Origin: Tuctoria greenei
Lineage: Eukaryota > Streptophyta > Magnoliopsida > Poales > Poaceae
Direction: 5' to 3'
DNA: 64,000 bases
Assembly (NCBI GenBank): GCA_036927565.1
Contig: JAYESD010000009.1
Coordinates: 24,395,601-24,459,600 of the forward strand
The position numbers and the translations under genes are program-made. Positions within the stretch are counted from its first letter, which is position 1, and each line of letters begins with the position of its first letter. Positions 31,909 through 42,854 of the stretch are shown here, piece by piece. The notes under the pieces are model-generated. The model worked only from the letters and a program-made list of their open reading frames with translations, was not told the origin of the DNA and did no database searches.

Positions 31909-34796
31909 TGTGACACCCGGTTCCGAAAATGAACCAAGTGAGCGCTTATGTGTGCCCAGGGCGTTCAACACACATACAAGACTGCATTCACAAAAGAGTA
32001 TACAGAAAATTATCACAGTACAATATTATTAAACATTTTTATTGCACAAATCATAATATCCTCAAATACAAGCTGTAATGGGCATGAGTGACAAGTTCAA
32101 CTAGTGCAGCGGAAATCATCTAAACTGAGCAAACTAAGCAACTAAGTAGCATTAGCAAAGGGTATAGCGCAGCTCAAACACTCTACAGGCAAAGCTCACG
32201 GTAGACACAGCCTAGAACTCCACATTATCATCGTCAAACTCCCAATCCTGACCTGCAACTGTTGGTGGGGGAATTGAAAGGGAGAGTACATGTCGTACTC
32301 AGCAGGTGTGGAAAGTATGACATGTAGCTGATTCAAATGACGAATATAATAATGGCTAAGTGTTGAAAAGTACATTGAAAACGAGTAAAAAGCATTATAC
32401 TATGTCTATGTGAAATTTACCCCATCATATCCCAAGTAAACATAATAATCCATATCCATAATTTCTTATCCATCCATATTCCATATTCTTACCATCATCA
32501 TTAACCATGACCATTTATCACAATTCAACCCGTAACCATAACAATAAACATAACCAATTCCATGCCTTAACCAAACCATTCCAAATCCCAAAACCTTTCT
32601 AATCATGTGAGGGTCCAAGTTGCTCATAACCAGGAGCACGGCTATCATGATAATTTTAAGACTTTGTAGAGTTTGTACCACTTTACCCATGTGTTTGTGA
32701 TTTCATCACCCGTCGACGACTAAGAAAAACTTCCATTATGCCAAAACACTACCATAGGTGTATGGCCAAGAGATCACAGAATAGCCTTTACAAAGGGATT
32801 ACTAGCCTATTTAGACCCCACTGAGGTTTCACCGGTGGCGATGCCTCCATCTAAGCACATCTTCAACTAAAGGCCCCCTCTTGAGCCATTTGGATCCCAG
32901 GGTAGTCCCACCAACCATCAAAAAATCCAATCCGACTACCCCTTCCCCGAGCATCCCTAATGGTCCAAATAGCACTTGCAAAGCCCTAATTAATCAGCTA
33001 CGCTGCACCCAAACTTGGCCTCATGGTGGCACTGTAATTCCTGTATGGTCACTCCACGAACTGGTCCTTAGATCTAAAGCAAGCAAACCACCATAACATC
33101 CAGCCCATCCACATACCATGATTGCTTAGATCACCCTTTACCATCTCATATTAACCAGTTCATGTTAATCATAATCTCATAAATGCATAACTAAGTTAAG
33201 TGGTATAGTTATTTTCCCATCCCAATTAACTAAGCGAAGCAAAAAGGTAAAAAGCTCTTCCCGACTCTCTACCATGTATTACAGGTGACAAGGGTGGTCA
33301 AACAAATCTAGTAAACTTCTTATCATAAGATTTCCATCAAATTGACACAAGCAAGCAGTTTTGCAGACAAAACATTTACTTTAAAATCAGGATCAATATG
33401 CTTCAAGGACACTTGCCTTGCTCTTGGGAATGGTTCGGGTCAAAGCCTTCAACTCTTGGTGTTGGAGATCCTTTGCGGCACTCTCTAGTGCAAATCCGTC
33501 TATTCCGCACAATAAACTTACAAGACAAGAAACACAATCAAGGAGTGCACAAACATTACTCATTATGACATGACATGTATGATTAATGCAAATGCAAGGT
33601 GGAACTTGTTAATGAGTTGCTTTTAATGATCACTATCTAGTTCTAATGGCTTTAAACAAGTTTATACAGGTGGGGTGGATTTGATCTAACTTAGAATTAT
33701 TCAATAGAAATTAACCAGGAAAATCAGTCTAGTCCGCTAGGGACCGGTCAAGTCCACACATTGCGAAAACAACAGATTAGGGTTTTCTAGATCGACATGA
33801 ATTTGGAGATTTGGGTTGAATTCACGTATAGAAAAGGAAATAGAAGGTATACCAGGTGTCTAAGACTCCAAAGAATCCAGGATCTTGGAGGCAACACTTG
33901 GATTTTGAAAATCTAGGGTCGCTGAAGAACATGATGGTTAATTGTTGACGAAGAACGCGAAGTTGGTGGAGATCATGATCCTCTTTCGCTTCCTCCTCTT
34001 CTTCTTCTTCTTTTTCTAGATCTTCTTCTCCCTCCTTGGTGGCTGCTATTCCCGAGCTAGGATTTGGGTGTGGTGGAAAAGTAGCCAATAGATGTCAAGC
34101 CAGGGGGTGGGGTTGTTTATATAGAGGTGGAGGGTTAGGGTTAGATGGATTTCGAGTTTGAGATGAGTAGAGGCCGGTTTAGAGTCCCACATGGGCTCCA
34201 AAAGAGTTAGGCACGAGGTCCCTAGGCCCAATTAACATAAAACCCAAGAAACAAGTCGTGAAACAAAAGATCAACTCGGAGTCGCGATTTATCGGACAAG
34301 ACAAAAAGTGTTGGACTAGTCCGAAGATGGACAGAGAGATATCAGACAAGTCCTGACTGGACATCGGACAAGTACGAACTTATCTAGAGGGGAAAAACAG
34401 ACAAGTCTGGCCTAAAATCGGACAAGTCCGACTTTAGTCAGAGGGAAAAAACGGACAAGTTCGCTGGGACACTGGACTAGTCCGGACAAGTCCAGGGACT
34501 TAGTAAATTTTCAAGGATTCTTGGAACACCGGACTAGTCCACACTGGGCCGGAGATGACCGAAAGTGTCCAAAGGGAAAAACAGACAAGTCCGCAGAAAA
34601 AACAGACACGTCCGAGCGAGGTCAGAGAGAAATCGGACTAGTCTGCACCAAGACGGGACTAGTCCGCACTTCCCAGAACTCTTAAGTGCGGTTTTGTTTC
34701 TAATTCATTTTAAACTTGTTCCTTTTTATGTTGTTTAATGTTAAACATATTTAATAAAGGATGCAGGGCATGATGCACGAAAATGGGGGTGTTACA
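31909..34796 (-). repeat. C 5' LTR, about 2.89 kb
   Basis: Edges are TGTGACACC and GTGTTACA on the plus strand. A TATA box (TTTATATAGAGG, 34116-34127) precedes a GA-rich transcript start region. Motif copies lie at 33724-33755 and densely at 34310-34675, in U3. It is the longest and least damaged Tekay LTR in the window. Confidence 0.88.
34310..34675. repeat. CGGACTAGTCCG motif array in C 5' LTR
   Basis: Roughly eighteen copies. Pairs with a 21-bp period include CAGACAAGTCTG with CGGACAAGTCCG near 34404-34430. Near 34487-34500 two copies abut as GGACTAGTCCGGACAAGTCC, sharing the CCGG between them. Confidence 0.85.
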
Positions 34797-34952
34797 GTGT
34801 GACACGTGGTAGGTGCAGAGCCCACCTCTGAGGAGAGACGCGGTCGGGCTCCGCAGGACACGTGGCTGCATTGGAGCTCGCCTCTGTGGAGGAGGCAAGG
34901 TCCTTGGCCGTTTCATCTTATGTGCGATTACCCGATACTGAGGGTACCGACA

Positions 34953-35088
34953 GTGTCCAAGAACGATGCCTTCACAGACCATAAAGTCGCACCTCTCCCA
35001 GTTAAGTACTAGGTCCATCTCTTGGAATCTTTGTAAGGCCTTGTCTAAATTTTCCAAACAATGATCAGAAGTTTTTCCATCGACGAAT
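34953..35088 (-). pseudogene. Athila-like RT scrap
   Basis: The minus-strand translation reads NLDKALQRFQEMDLVLNWER followed by CDFMVCEGIVLGH, the segment just after the FMDD box in Athila-type RT. Only about 45 codons remain, between the D-left LTR and LTR I. It shows that both inserted into an older Athila element. Confidence 0.7.
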
Positions 35089-36214
35089 GTTGACGGTCCT
35101 TAATGGCCATATTTAGACCATCAATTCACCTCATAATGTGCACAAAAGAGAAACACAACATAGTGGTAGGGGTAAAAACTAAACAATTCCACAAGTGTTG
35201 GTGTTTATTTGTATGCAGGTAAATTTATACCCAAAAAATACCAAGACATGCAGGGAGTAATCCATTAAGTTTGATTTCAATGAATCAGACAATGACATGT
35301 GGCACCACATGGATCAAATGGCCCACAAACAGAAGTATCCAAGGCCATCTGATGGTGTATCACCCATATCAGTCAATGGTATCCACCTGGAATTCACCCC
35401 GAGGAAGCACACTGGAATTGGACCAACTTTCTGTTCGACCACTGTCTTCCTGGCACCAGACTCGGCCAGCTTCCACGTGTCGACTCTTTGTGGTGCCCTG
35501 ATAACGAGGAACACTTATTCACCCGCTTTTGGTGGTGGGAATAGACCCTTCTCCAACTATAAATAGCAGCCCACACCTCACTTCACACACACACCAAAAG
35601 TTGAGAATAGAATACCACTCCTAAGGTTTAGAATAGTCCTAAAGGCTGCCAAGTAGAAGGAGAGTGTGGTGAATAGTCTACAAGAAGGAGGCTTAGGCTT
35701 GTCAAGTCCCTCTTCTACACCTGTACCCCTACAAAGGTTTGACTCAATATCAAGTAAGCCCTTGTGAATTCATTTCAAGTTTGATTCCCAATTCAAGGCA
35801 GTTTGCACAAGTAGTTACTTGTGGGTTCATTGCTTTAATTTATTAGAGGCTCTAGTTGTAGCTTTGTGTTTGAAACAACTAGAGTAGTGATTTAGAACGT
35901 AAGCGTAGTCCTTAGGTTAGAAATCACCAGTGAATATCTCATAGACCCACAAATTGAAGATGTAGGCAGTAGGTGGTGATAGCCCTATCTGTCCTTAGCA
36001 ATCCTCCACGTTCGGCTATGCCATAGGCTCTTGGCGGGAGTCATCCTAGTGTTGCTAGGGGTGAACCCGTGTCGGAAGCAAGAAGCTACTGTAATTTCCT
36101 TTGAATTAGAATCAGTACTTTGAAATCCTCTTTGTTCCTTGCCTATAAAATAACTTTGTGTCCTTGGGTGAATTAGTTCGTAAGATTAGCACTCACGCTC
36201 CTTGGATTTCATAT
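35089..36214 (+). mobile_element. LTR I, unrelated LTR cut by D-right
   Basis: Starts TGTTGACGGTCC and contains a clear TATA box (TATAAATAG, 35558-35566) followed by an untranslated region with no domain. It ends where the D-right LTR begins (36215). Its 3' end and any internal region are absent. It has no motif array and no homology by eye with the other LTRs. Lineage not determined. Confidence 0.5.
35558..35566 (+). promoter_or_regulatory. TATA box of LTR I
   Basis: TATAAATAG in a C-rich context (CAACTATAAATAGCAGCCC), followed after about 30 bp by CACACACACC, a plausible transcript start region. Confidence 0.6.
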
Positions 36215-36888
36215 TGTCGGTACTGGGCATATCGGGTACTCTCGCGCACAAGCTAAAGCTGCCTAGGAGCCCTGCCTTCCTGCCAAGGCAGGGTTCAAGA
36301 GCGCCACGTGTTTAGAAGGCCCAGAACCCTCGACCTCAGATATGGGGTCCAGAGTATCCACATGTACCCCAAGGGAGAATCCAACTCCCCCGTGGAGACG
36401 AGCTCCCAAGCGGCCACGTGTCCAGTAGTGTGGGATCCCGCTCCCCCATGGGGGAGCGCTCCAGTTTTGCCACGTGGTTCAAGGCACTAGACAGGCCACC
36501 TCTCGTAGAGGCACACTCTAGCTCTGCCATGTGTCCCGCGGTGCTCAGTCCCCCGCTTTCCTCAGAAATGGGCTCCGGGGCTACCACTTGGTCCATGAGT
36601 CAGCACCCAGATGGTGGGTTGCGGGAGTTAAGTGGGCGGTTTTCCTTGTCTAAATCAAGCATTGAAGACTCGCGTCTTCCCCAAGTGCATGATGCGGTGC
36701 ATGCCTACTGTCTGGTACCGCTGCGCCCAATTGCATCACAGTGAATACGTCGCAGGCCTACCCCACTCCGCCAAGTGGGTAGCTTACGGCAGCAGGGACA
36801 GATGAACGGGACATTCCCTTCCATCATCAACGACTACACATGGCCCACTGGCGACTGAGGTGGCAAGACAGCTAGTCTTCAAGCCACG
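36215..36888 (+). mobile_element. D-right LTR, 5' three quarters
   Basis: Starts TGTCGGTAC and aligns with the D-left LTR in opposite orientation. CACGTG or CATGTG cores recur about every 55-57 bp (36305, 36361 as CATGTA, 36415, 36471, 36528). It stops at AAGCCACG, where LTR E begins. The equivalent last 290 bp, the primer-binding site, the leader and the start of gag are missing. Confidence 0.75.
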
Positions 36889-39681
36889 TGTGACACTCGG
36901 GTGTGAACCAAGCAAGCGCATATGTGTGCCCAGGATGTTCAACACACATACATGAGAGCATTCACAAAAGGATATATAGAAAATTACCACAGAACAAGAT
37001 TAATTAAGCACTTTTTTTATAGAATTCAAAATATCCTCGAATACAAGGTCTAATGATTATTAATGACAAGTTTGAACTAATGCAGCGGAAATAACTAAAT
37101 AAAGCAACTATGAAGCTAAGCAATAAGGGTAGCGCGGCTCCAAGCAAACCATAGGAAAGCTGATGGCAGACACAACCTAGAACTCCATATTAACGCCATT
37201 ATACTCCCAATCCTGACCTGCAACTGTCGGTGGGGGAATTGCAAGGGTGAGTACATGTCGTACTCAGCAAGTGTGGAAAGTATGAAATGTAGCTGATACA
37301 AATGACGAATATAATAAAGGATAAGTGCTGAAAAGTACATTAAAACATTTGAAAAGCAATACATTATATGTATGTGAAGTAAACCCTTCATAAACCACAT
37401 TGTTATCATAGTATCAGTCCATCTTCCATATCCATGACCATCATACCATATTTCACCATTACTATTAACCATATCCATTGCCATAAGACATAATACCATA
37501 AATAGTACCAAACCATCCCATACAAACCCATATCCATAACCAGAACCCCTCTAATCATGCAAGTTGTCCATGATGCTCATAATCGGGAGCACGACTATCA
37601 TGATAATTTTATTACTCTGCAGAGTTTGTACCGCTTTACCCATGTGTTTGTGATTTCATCACTCGTCAGCGACTAAAAGAAACCTCCATTATGCCAAAAC
37701 AGTACCATTGGCGTATGGCCAAGAGATCACAAAATAGCCTTTACAAAGGGACTACTAGCATGTACAGACCCACTGAGACTTCACTGGTGGCGATGTCTCC
37801 CACTGAGCACATCATCAACCAAGGGCCCCCCTTGTGCCATTCAGATCCCAGAGAGTCCTGCCAACCATATCCAAACCCAATCCGACTCCCCTTCTCCGGT
37901 GCGCCAAATGATCCATGTAGTACTAGCAATACCCTAATTAATCAGCTACACCGCACCCATACTTGGCCTCATGGTGGCACTGTTGTCCTTGCTTATTCTC
38001 GCATGAACCGGTCCTTATATCTAAAGCAAGCAAACCACCATGACATCCAACCCATCCACATACCATGCTTGCTTACATCACCCATTACCATATCATATTG
38101 ACCAGTTCATATAACCATAATCTCATTAATGCATAATTAAATAGTATAATTGTTTCCCATCCCAATTAATTAAGCGAAGCAAAGGTAAAAAGCCCTTCCC
38201 CACTCTGTACCATGTATTCCAAGTGACAAGGGTGGTTAAACAAAGCTAGTAAACTTCCTATCATAGAAATTCCCATCAAATTGACACAAGCATGCAGTTT
38301 CGAAAACAAAATGTTTATTGTAAAAATAGGATTAATATGTTCAAGGACACTTGCCTTGCTCTTGAGCTTGGTTTGGGTCAAATTCTTCAAAATTCTAGTA
38401 TAGGAGGTCATCCATGGCACTCTCTAGCGCAAAACCTTCTATTTCGCGCAACGAACATGCAAACCACACAATTCAATCAAGTAATGCTCATATAGTACTC
38501 AATATGTCATGACATGCATGATTGATGCAATTATGAAGTGAAACTTATTAATGAGTTACTATTAATGTTCACTAACTGGTTCTAATAGTTTTTAATAAGT
38601 TTGGACAGGTTTGGAATTGATTCGAGTCAATTTGGAATTAATTCAGCACAATTCAGATTTAGAGGCCGGACAAGTCCGGTTTCAGGGGCCGGACTAGTCC
38701 GCCCTGGACGGTGTGCAAATTAGAGTTTTCTTGATCTACGAGAATTTGGAGAATTAGGGTTGAGTTGACGTGGAAAAAGAGAAATTAGAAGGTATATCAC
38801 GTGTTTAGAACTCCAAAGATTAAGAATTGAAGATGGAGCTTGGATCTTGACGATCTAGGGTTGATGATGAAGAGTTGAAGGTGAATTGGTGATGAAAAAC
38901 GAGAAACTTGATGAAGATCTTGATTACTTGATTCTTTTTCGGTTCCTCCTCTTCTTCTTCTTGCTCGGGATCTCCTTCTCCCTCCTTGATGGCGGCTCTC
39001 CACAAACTAGGGTTTACGGTCTTCAGGCAAAAGGGTGTAAAGTCAAGAGGTGGGGTTGTTTATATAGGGGTGGAGGGTTAGGGTTTGATGGGTTTCGAGT
39101 TTGGGGTTGGTGGAGGTCATGTAGGGGTCCCGCATAGGATCCACAGGGGTTAAGCATGACTTCTTTGGTCCCAATTAAGGTAAATACCCAAGCCCAAGTC
39201 ATGGAGGAAATATTTAATCCTAATCGGGCACACCGGACAAGTCTGCTAGGGGACTGGACTAGCCCGATGTTGGACAGAGATGAAAACGGATAAGTCTGGT
39301 AGGGTGTCTGGACAAGTCCAGTCTTGTCCAGAGAGGAAAACGGACAAGTTCGTCATGGATCGGACAAGTATGGGGATTCGGTAAATTATTCAAAAACCGG
39401 ACCAAAGATCAGACTAGTCCGCACTCAATCACGAACAAGTACAGAATGGAACAAAGACTTAATCGAACTAGTCCACAGAGAAAACGGACAAGTCCAGAGG
39501 GCAACAGAGAGGGAAACTAGACTAGTCCGGGGTGCAAACTGGACCAGTCCGTACTACTACAGACTTCTATGTGTTGTTTTGCTTCTAATTCATTTTAAAC
39601 TTGTTTCATTTTATGTGGGTTAATGTTAAACATGTATGTGAACTTTTGCAATGCATGATGCATGAAAATGAGGGTGTTACA
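36889..39681 (-). mobile_element. Tekay-type solo LTR E
   Basis: A complete LTR by its edges (TGTGACACT at left, GGTGTTACA at right) and its 2.79-kb length, with a TATA box at 39058-39066. No internal region accompanies it. Flanking pentamers are CCACG and CGACG, four of five identical. D-family sequence that should be contiguous is missing across it, so it may result from recombination between two Tekay copies rather than within one (inference). Confidence 0.8.
39232..39562. repeat. CGGACTAGTCCG motif array in LTR E
   Basis: About fifteen degenerate copies in U3. Two further copies lie at 38664-38705, one CGGACAAGTCCG and one CGGACTAGTCCG, with starts about 25 bp apart. Confidence 0.8.
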
Positions 39682-39974
39682 CGACGGGAGTGGGTGGAGT
39701 TGGCTAGATCGGCGAAGGTGCATTCACCCCGGGTAGCGGCAAAAAGAAGAACAAGACTCGGAGCGGCGGAGTGAACAAGCCGCTGCATGGGTCACCCATC
39801 GCCTCAGCAGCAGCGACAGGTGGTGGAAGACCCCCAAGCTCCTACAAAGGCCCACGTCAGCCACCTGCTACTGATGATGGCGTTGAGCCATGCCCGGTGC
39901 ATAAGACTCGCGACCACACTGCGAGCGAGTGCCGAGAGATCAAGAGATGTGTTGAGCTATTCTAAAAGCGAGTG
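39682..39974 (+). pseudogene. D-right gag fragment with C-x2-H-x4-H-x4-C knuckle
   Basis: The open frame 39771-39965 contains HGSPIASAAATGGGRPPSSY and the knuckle CPVHKTRDHTASEC, a C-H-H-C variant typical of the gag nucleocapsid of Tat/RIRE2-type grass elements. The N-terminal capsid is lost at LTR E. The C-terminal side is cut by the F insertion. The last five bases (GAGTG, 39970-39974) are the left target duplication of F. Confidence 0.7.
39970..39974. repeat. Target-site duplication of F, left copy (GAGTG)
   Basis: GAGTG precedes the F LTR start TGAAAGTGC and is repeated at 61630-61634 directly after the F LTR end TACATTCA. Confidence 0.9.
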
Positions 39975-41508
39975 TGAAAGTGCATCTAGGACTCCCTTGT
40001 GGGTTTTGGATGATTTATGACAAGCAATTGGGATCCTAACCTCTTTGTTGAGATGAATGCAGGCCCATAATAGAAAAATGAGCAAAATACCAAAAAGAAG
40101 GGATGAAGAGGAGCAAAGCGAAAATGAGCTCAAGGAAAAAGAGTATGTTAAGGAAACACACTCCAAGAGCTCAATGATAATTAAACACACACATTGCACA
40201 AAGTTTCACAGGACCGGACTAGTCCGATCACAACGAGACTAGTCCGATAACCTTTCTGCACCAGATCGGACAAGTGCGATATCTGTCGGACTAGTCTGAT
40301 ATCTTTCTGACTAGAATCAGACTAGTCCTCCCCAGTGTGGACTAGTCCTCAAAACACTACACAAGTCACAAGAAATCGGACAAGTCCGTTATCAACCGGA
40401 CTAGTCCAATATCCTTTCTGATCCACTTCGGACAAGTCCGATATTCACACGGACTAGTCCGAAAAACCCACTGATCCAAATCGGACAAGTCCTCCAATTG
40501 CGGACTTGTCATCCAACACACTTAGGGTTTCACATGTCCGGACAAGTCCGATGGACATCGTTCTACTACGAAGATTTCCAGTAGCGAAATCGGACAAGTC
40601 CGTTTTCAGCCGGACTAGTCTGATATTTCAGGACACTTAGGGTTTGCAACACACAACACACCGGACTAGTCCGGTGGCCACCACGGACTAGTCCGAACTT
40701 TATGAACCCTAACGGTAACTTTTAGAAATCCCATCTAAATAGAGGTGCACGTCCCAATTTGACAATCTCTCGAACCCTAGCGCCGTCAAACCTCCCAAGA
40801 GCCTCAAAAACGACCTCTCTCCACGAAATTAAGTGCAACATCATCCAATCCTTTGAGCATTCACTCTAGATCATTGGAGAGACACTTGCAACACCACATT
40901 GAGCTCTTGGTTTGATTCTCTAACACACTCCTGCATTTAAATTGTAACTTTTGAGTGTGTTTTCGGTGGCATTGTGTTTTGTAATCTAAGGGATCTCTCA
41001 ACGTGTGAGAACGCCCCTTGAATTCGGTTATTCACCCCTTTGTGGTTAGTGGAGAGGATTGGCCTTCGTGCGATCCAACGAGGGTAGGGTAGGAGAAGAC
41101 CCGGTCCTTTTGTGGACTCCTCAACGTGGACGTAGGTTGCCTTTGTGGTAGCCGAACCACGGGATGAATCGTTGTGTCTTGTTTTAGTGTTCATCATTCT
41201 AATTAATCAACTCAATCTAGGGTTTCATACACATTGTTCATCTTACGTTAAATTGTTGAACATAAGACTTAATTGTGATATAATCTAGTATATAACTGTT
41301 AAACTGTTGGTTGATTCTATATTTCTGCTGTACACATAAAAGAATCAAACCAATCAATCAAGTTTAATCAACTTAGTCCGTGAACACCGGACTAGTCCGC
41401 ACTTTACCTGACTAGTCCAATATCTCTGGTATTGAACTGGTTGTTGAGTGTTGCAGGATCTGACAATTTTCAAAAAGGCCTATTCACCTCCCTCTAGGCC
41501 TACATTCA
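39975..41508 (+). repeat. F 5' LTR, 1534 bp
   Basis: Runs from TGAAAGTGCATC to CTACATTCA. Compared with the 3' LTR it has gained or kept one motif unit of 20 bp near 40225, and lacks a 22-bp stretch present at 60265. At the position of one 3' LTR motif copy near 60680 it carries TTCTACTACG. The TATA box is mutated to TCTAAATAG (40733-40742). Confidence 0.9.
40210..40705. repeat. CGGACTAGTCCG motif array in F 5' LTR
   Basis: About eighteen copies in U3, mostly as pairs of CGGACAAGTCCG followed by CGGACTAGTCCG with starts 20-21 bp apart (for example at about 40377/40397 and 40427/40448). Pairs are separated by linkers that include CTTTCTGA. Confidence 0.9.
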
Positions 41509-41510
41509 AT

Positions 41511-41522
41511 TGGTATCAGAGT
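41511..41522 (+). other. Primer-binding site of F, tRNA-iMet type
   Basis: TGGTATCAGAGT begins two bases after the LTR end (41508). It is complementary to the 3' end of initiator-methionine tRNA except for its last position. Confidence 0.88.
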
Positions 41523-41560
41523 AGGTTCTTCAAGAAAGAGTCTAATCACTCGAAGAGATC

Positions 41561-42854
41561 ATGTTGGACATGAAGGACATCCACAAAATCAATAACCAAG
41601 AGGAGGTTAACAATGACAAGAACCAAAAAGTGGAGAAGTACCTCGAAGCCATTCAAGACTTCGAGGACGATGATGAGGAGACGCTGGAGCTAAAGGCACT
41701 CCTCAGAAAGAAGGCACTTTCCAAAGGGAAAGCGAAAGTTGAAGAGAAGAAGAAGGGGAGTAGTCACACCGAGTACTCCCGATATCCTTTTAATTATGAT
41801 CGTCTAAATTCCAATAACAACCATTACTTATCTATCCCACTTGGAAAGGCCCCACACTTCGATGGAAGTGATTACTCAATGTGGAGGCAGAATATGAAGA
41901 TGCAATTGATTTCCCTAAATCCAAGTCTATGGCATGTTGTACGCACAGGGATAGATATTCCGGATGATGACGAAGAGCTCACCCCAAGCCAAGAGTAGGC
42001 CATTCATAGAAACGCTCAAGCCGCAGCTGTAATCACCTCCTCACTCAGTGAGGACGAGTTCACCAAGGTGGATGGACTCGAAATTGCTAAGGAGATATGG
42101 GATACTCTGCAAACTGCACATGAAGGTGACCGACATGTGCGTGAAGCAAAGATTGAGATGATCGAAGGCGAACTAGGAAGATTCGCAATTGAGGAAGACG
42201 AGTCACCCCAAGATATGTACAATCGATTGAAGACACTCGTTAACAAAGTTCGATCATATGGGAGCAAGAAGTGGAATGACCACGAGGTTGTAAAGCTCAT
42301 CCTTAGAGCTTTTATGCCTCGCAATGTCACGCTATGTTCCATGATTAGAGAAAGCCCCGGATACAAAAAGATGATTCCGGATGAATTACTTGGAAAAATT
42401 ATCAACTTTGAGATGATGGAAAAACAAGCAAAGCACGTCAAGGAAATTGCCGACCTCACCTAGTCTAAAAAGAAAGGGGTTGCTTTAAAGTCCACCCTCA
42501 AGCCTCGATCCAAAGAAGCAATAGAAGCACAACTAGAGGAAGTCAGTGACGAAGAGAGCAGTGAGCTAGATGAAGAGGACATGATATTATTCATGAAAAA
42601 GTTCAAGGGAATAATGAAGAAAAGACAAGGGACAAGATCAAGTGAAGGAAAGTACAAGGAAAGAACAAAGCCAAAGTTGAGACGGGCGTGCTATAATTGT
42701 GGTGAGTATAACCACTTTGTAGTTGATTGCCCATATGAGGAGAACAAGAAGAAGACCAAAGAATCCAAGCCTCAACCTAAGACATTCCTCAAGAAGAAGA
42801 AACAAGCCGAGCAAGCGCACAGTGGGAAGGAGTGGGACTCAAACGATGAGTCCT
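41561..42854 (+). pseudogene. F gag, part 1 (capsid and zinc knuckle)
   Basis: Starts at the ATG at 41561 (MLDMKDIHKINNQEE). The capsid region has SIPLGKAPHFDGSDYSMWRQ, PSLWHVVRTGIDIP, EGDRHVREAKIEM and ESPQDMYNRLKTLVNKVRSY, typical of plant copia gag (UBN2 type). The knuckle CYNCGEYNHFVVDC (C-x2-C-x4-H-x4-C) is near 42691. TAG codons at 41996-41998 and 42461-42463 break an otherwise single frame. The frame is cut at DSNDES by G and resumes at 52857. Confidence 0.88.
42850..42854. repeat. Target-site duplication of G, left copy (GTCCT)
   Basis: GTCCT precedes the G edge TGAATGTGG and recurs at 52852-52856 after the other edge CTTACA. Joining across it restores the F gag frame (DSNDES followed by SSDEEEM). 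Confidence 0.92.

Larger units (their letters stand above)
24928..34796 (-). mobile_element. Tekay-like Ty3/gypsy element C, complete but rearranged
   Basis: On the minus strand: 5' LTR (34796-31909), primer-binding site, gag, protease, RT, RNase H, integrase, chromodomain-like tail and 3' LTR (to 24928). GTGTG flanks both ends. Between 26706 and 27778 the integrase C-terminus, polypurine tract and LTR start are inverted relative to the rest. The 3' LTR also lacks about 565 bp (equivalent to 32606-33170) at 25619, where a short AATCAT repeat marks the deletion. Coding has stops and frame breaks. Confidence 0.9.
24174..34952 (-). mobile_element. D-left LTR (about 0.9 kb), split by element C
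   Basis: The LTR occupies 24174-24927 and 34802-34952, with C and one copy of its target duplication between. On the minus strand it starts TGTCGGTACCC (34952) and ends TTCAACA (24174). It aligns with the D-right LTR (36215-36888) over shared words such as GTTGCGGGAGTTAAG, CATCATCAACGACTAC and TCTTCAAGCCACG. Deleting C plus one GTGTG restores a 56-bp repeat register exactly (CACGTG at 24873, then at the equivalent of 24929). Confidence 0.8.

Noticed and set aside
35297..35566. Possible small protein genes in LTR I
   Set aside because: Overlapping frames on both strands, no domain, located upstream of a TATA box; likely chance open frames.
40210..40705. CRISPR-like array
   Set aside because: The repeat is a 12-bp degenerate palindrome with short, similar linkers, in a plant retrotransposon LTR, without cas genes. 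Unique spacers of constant length are absent.
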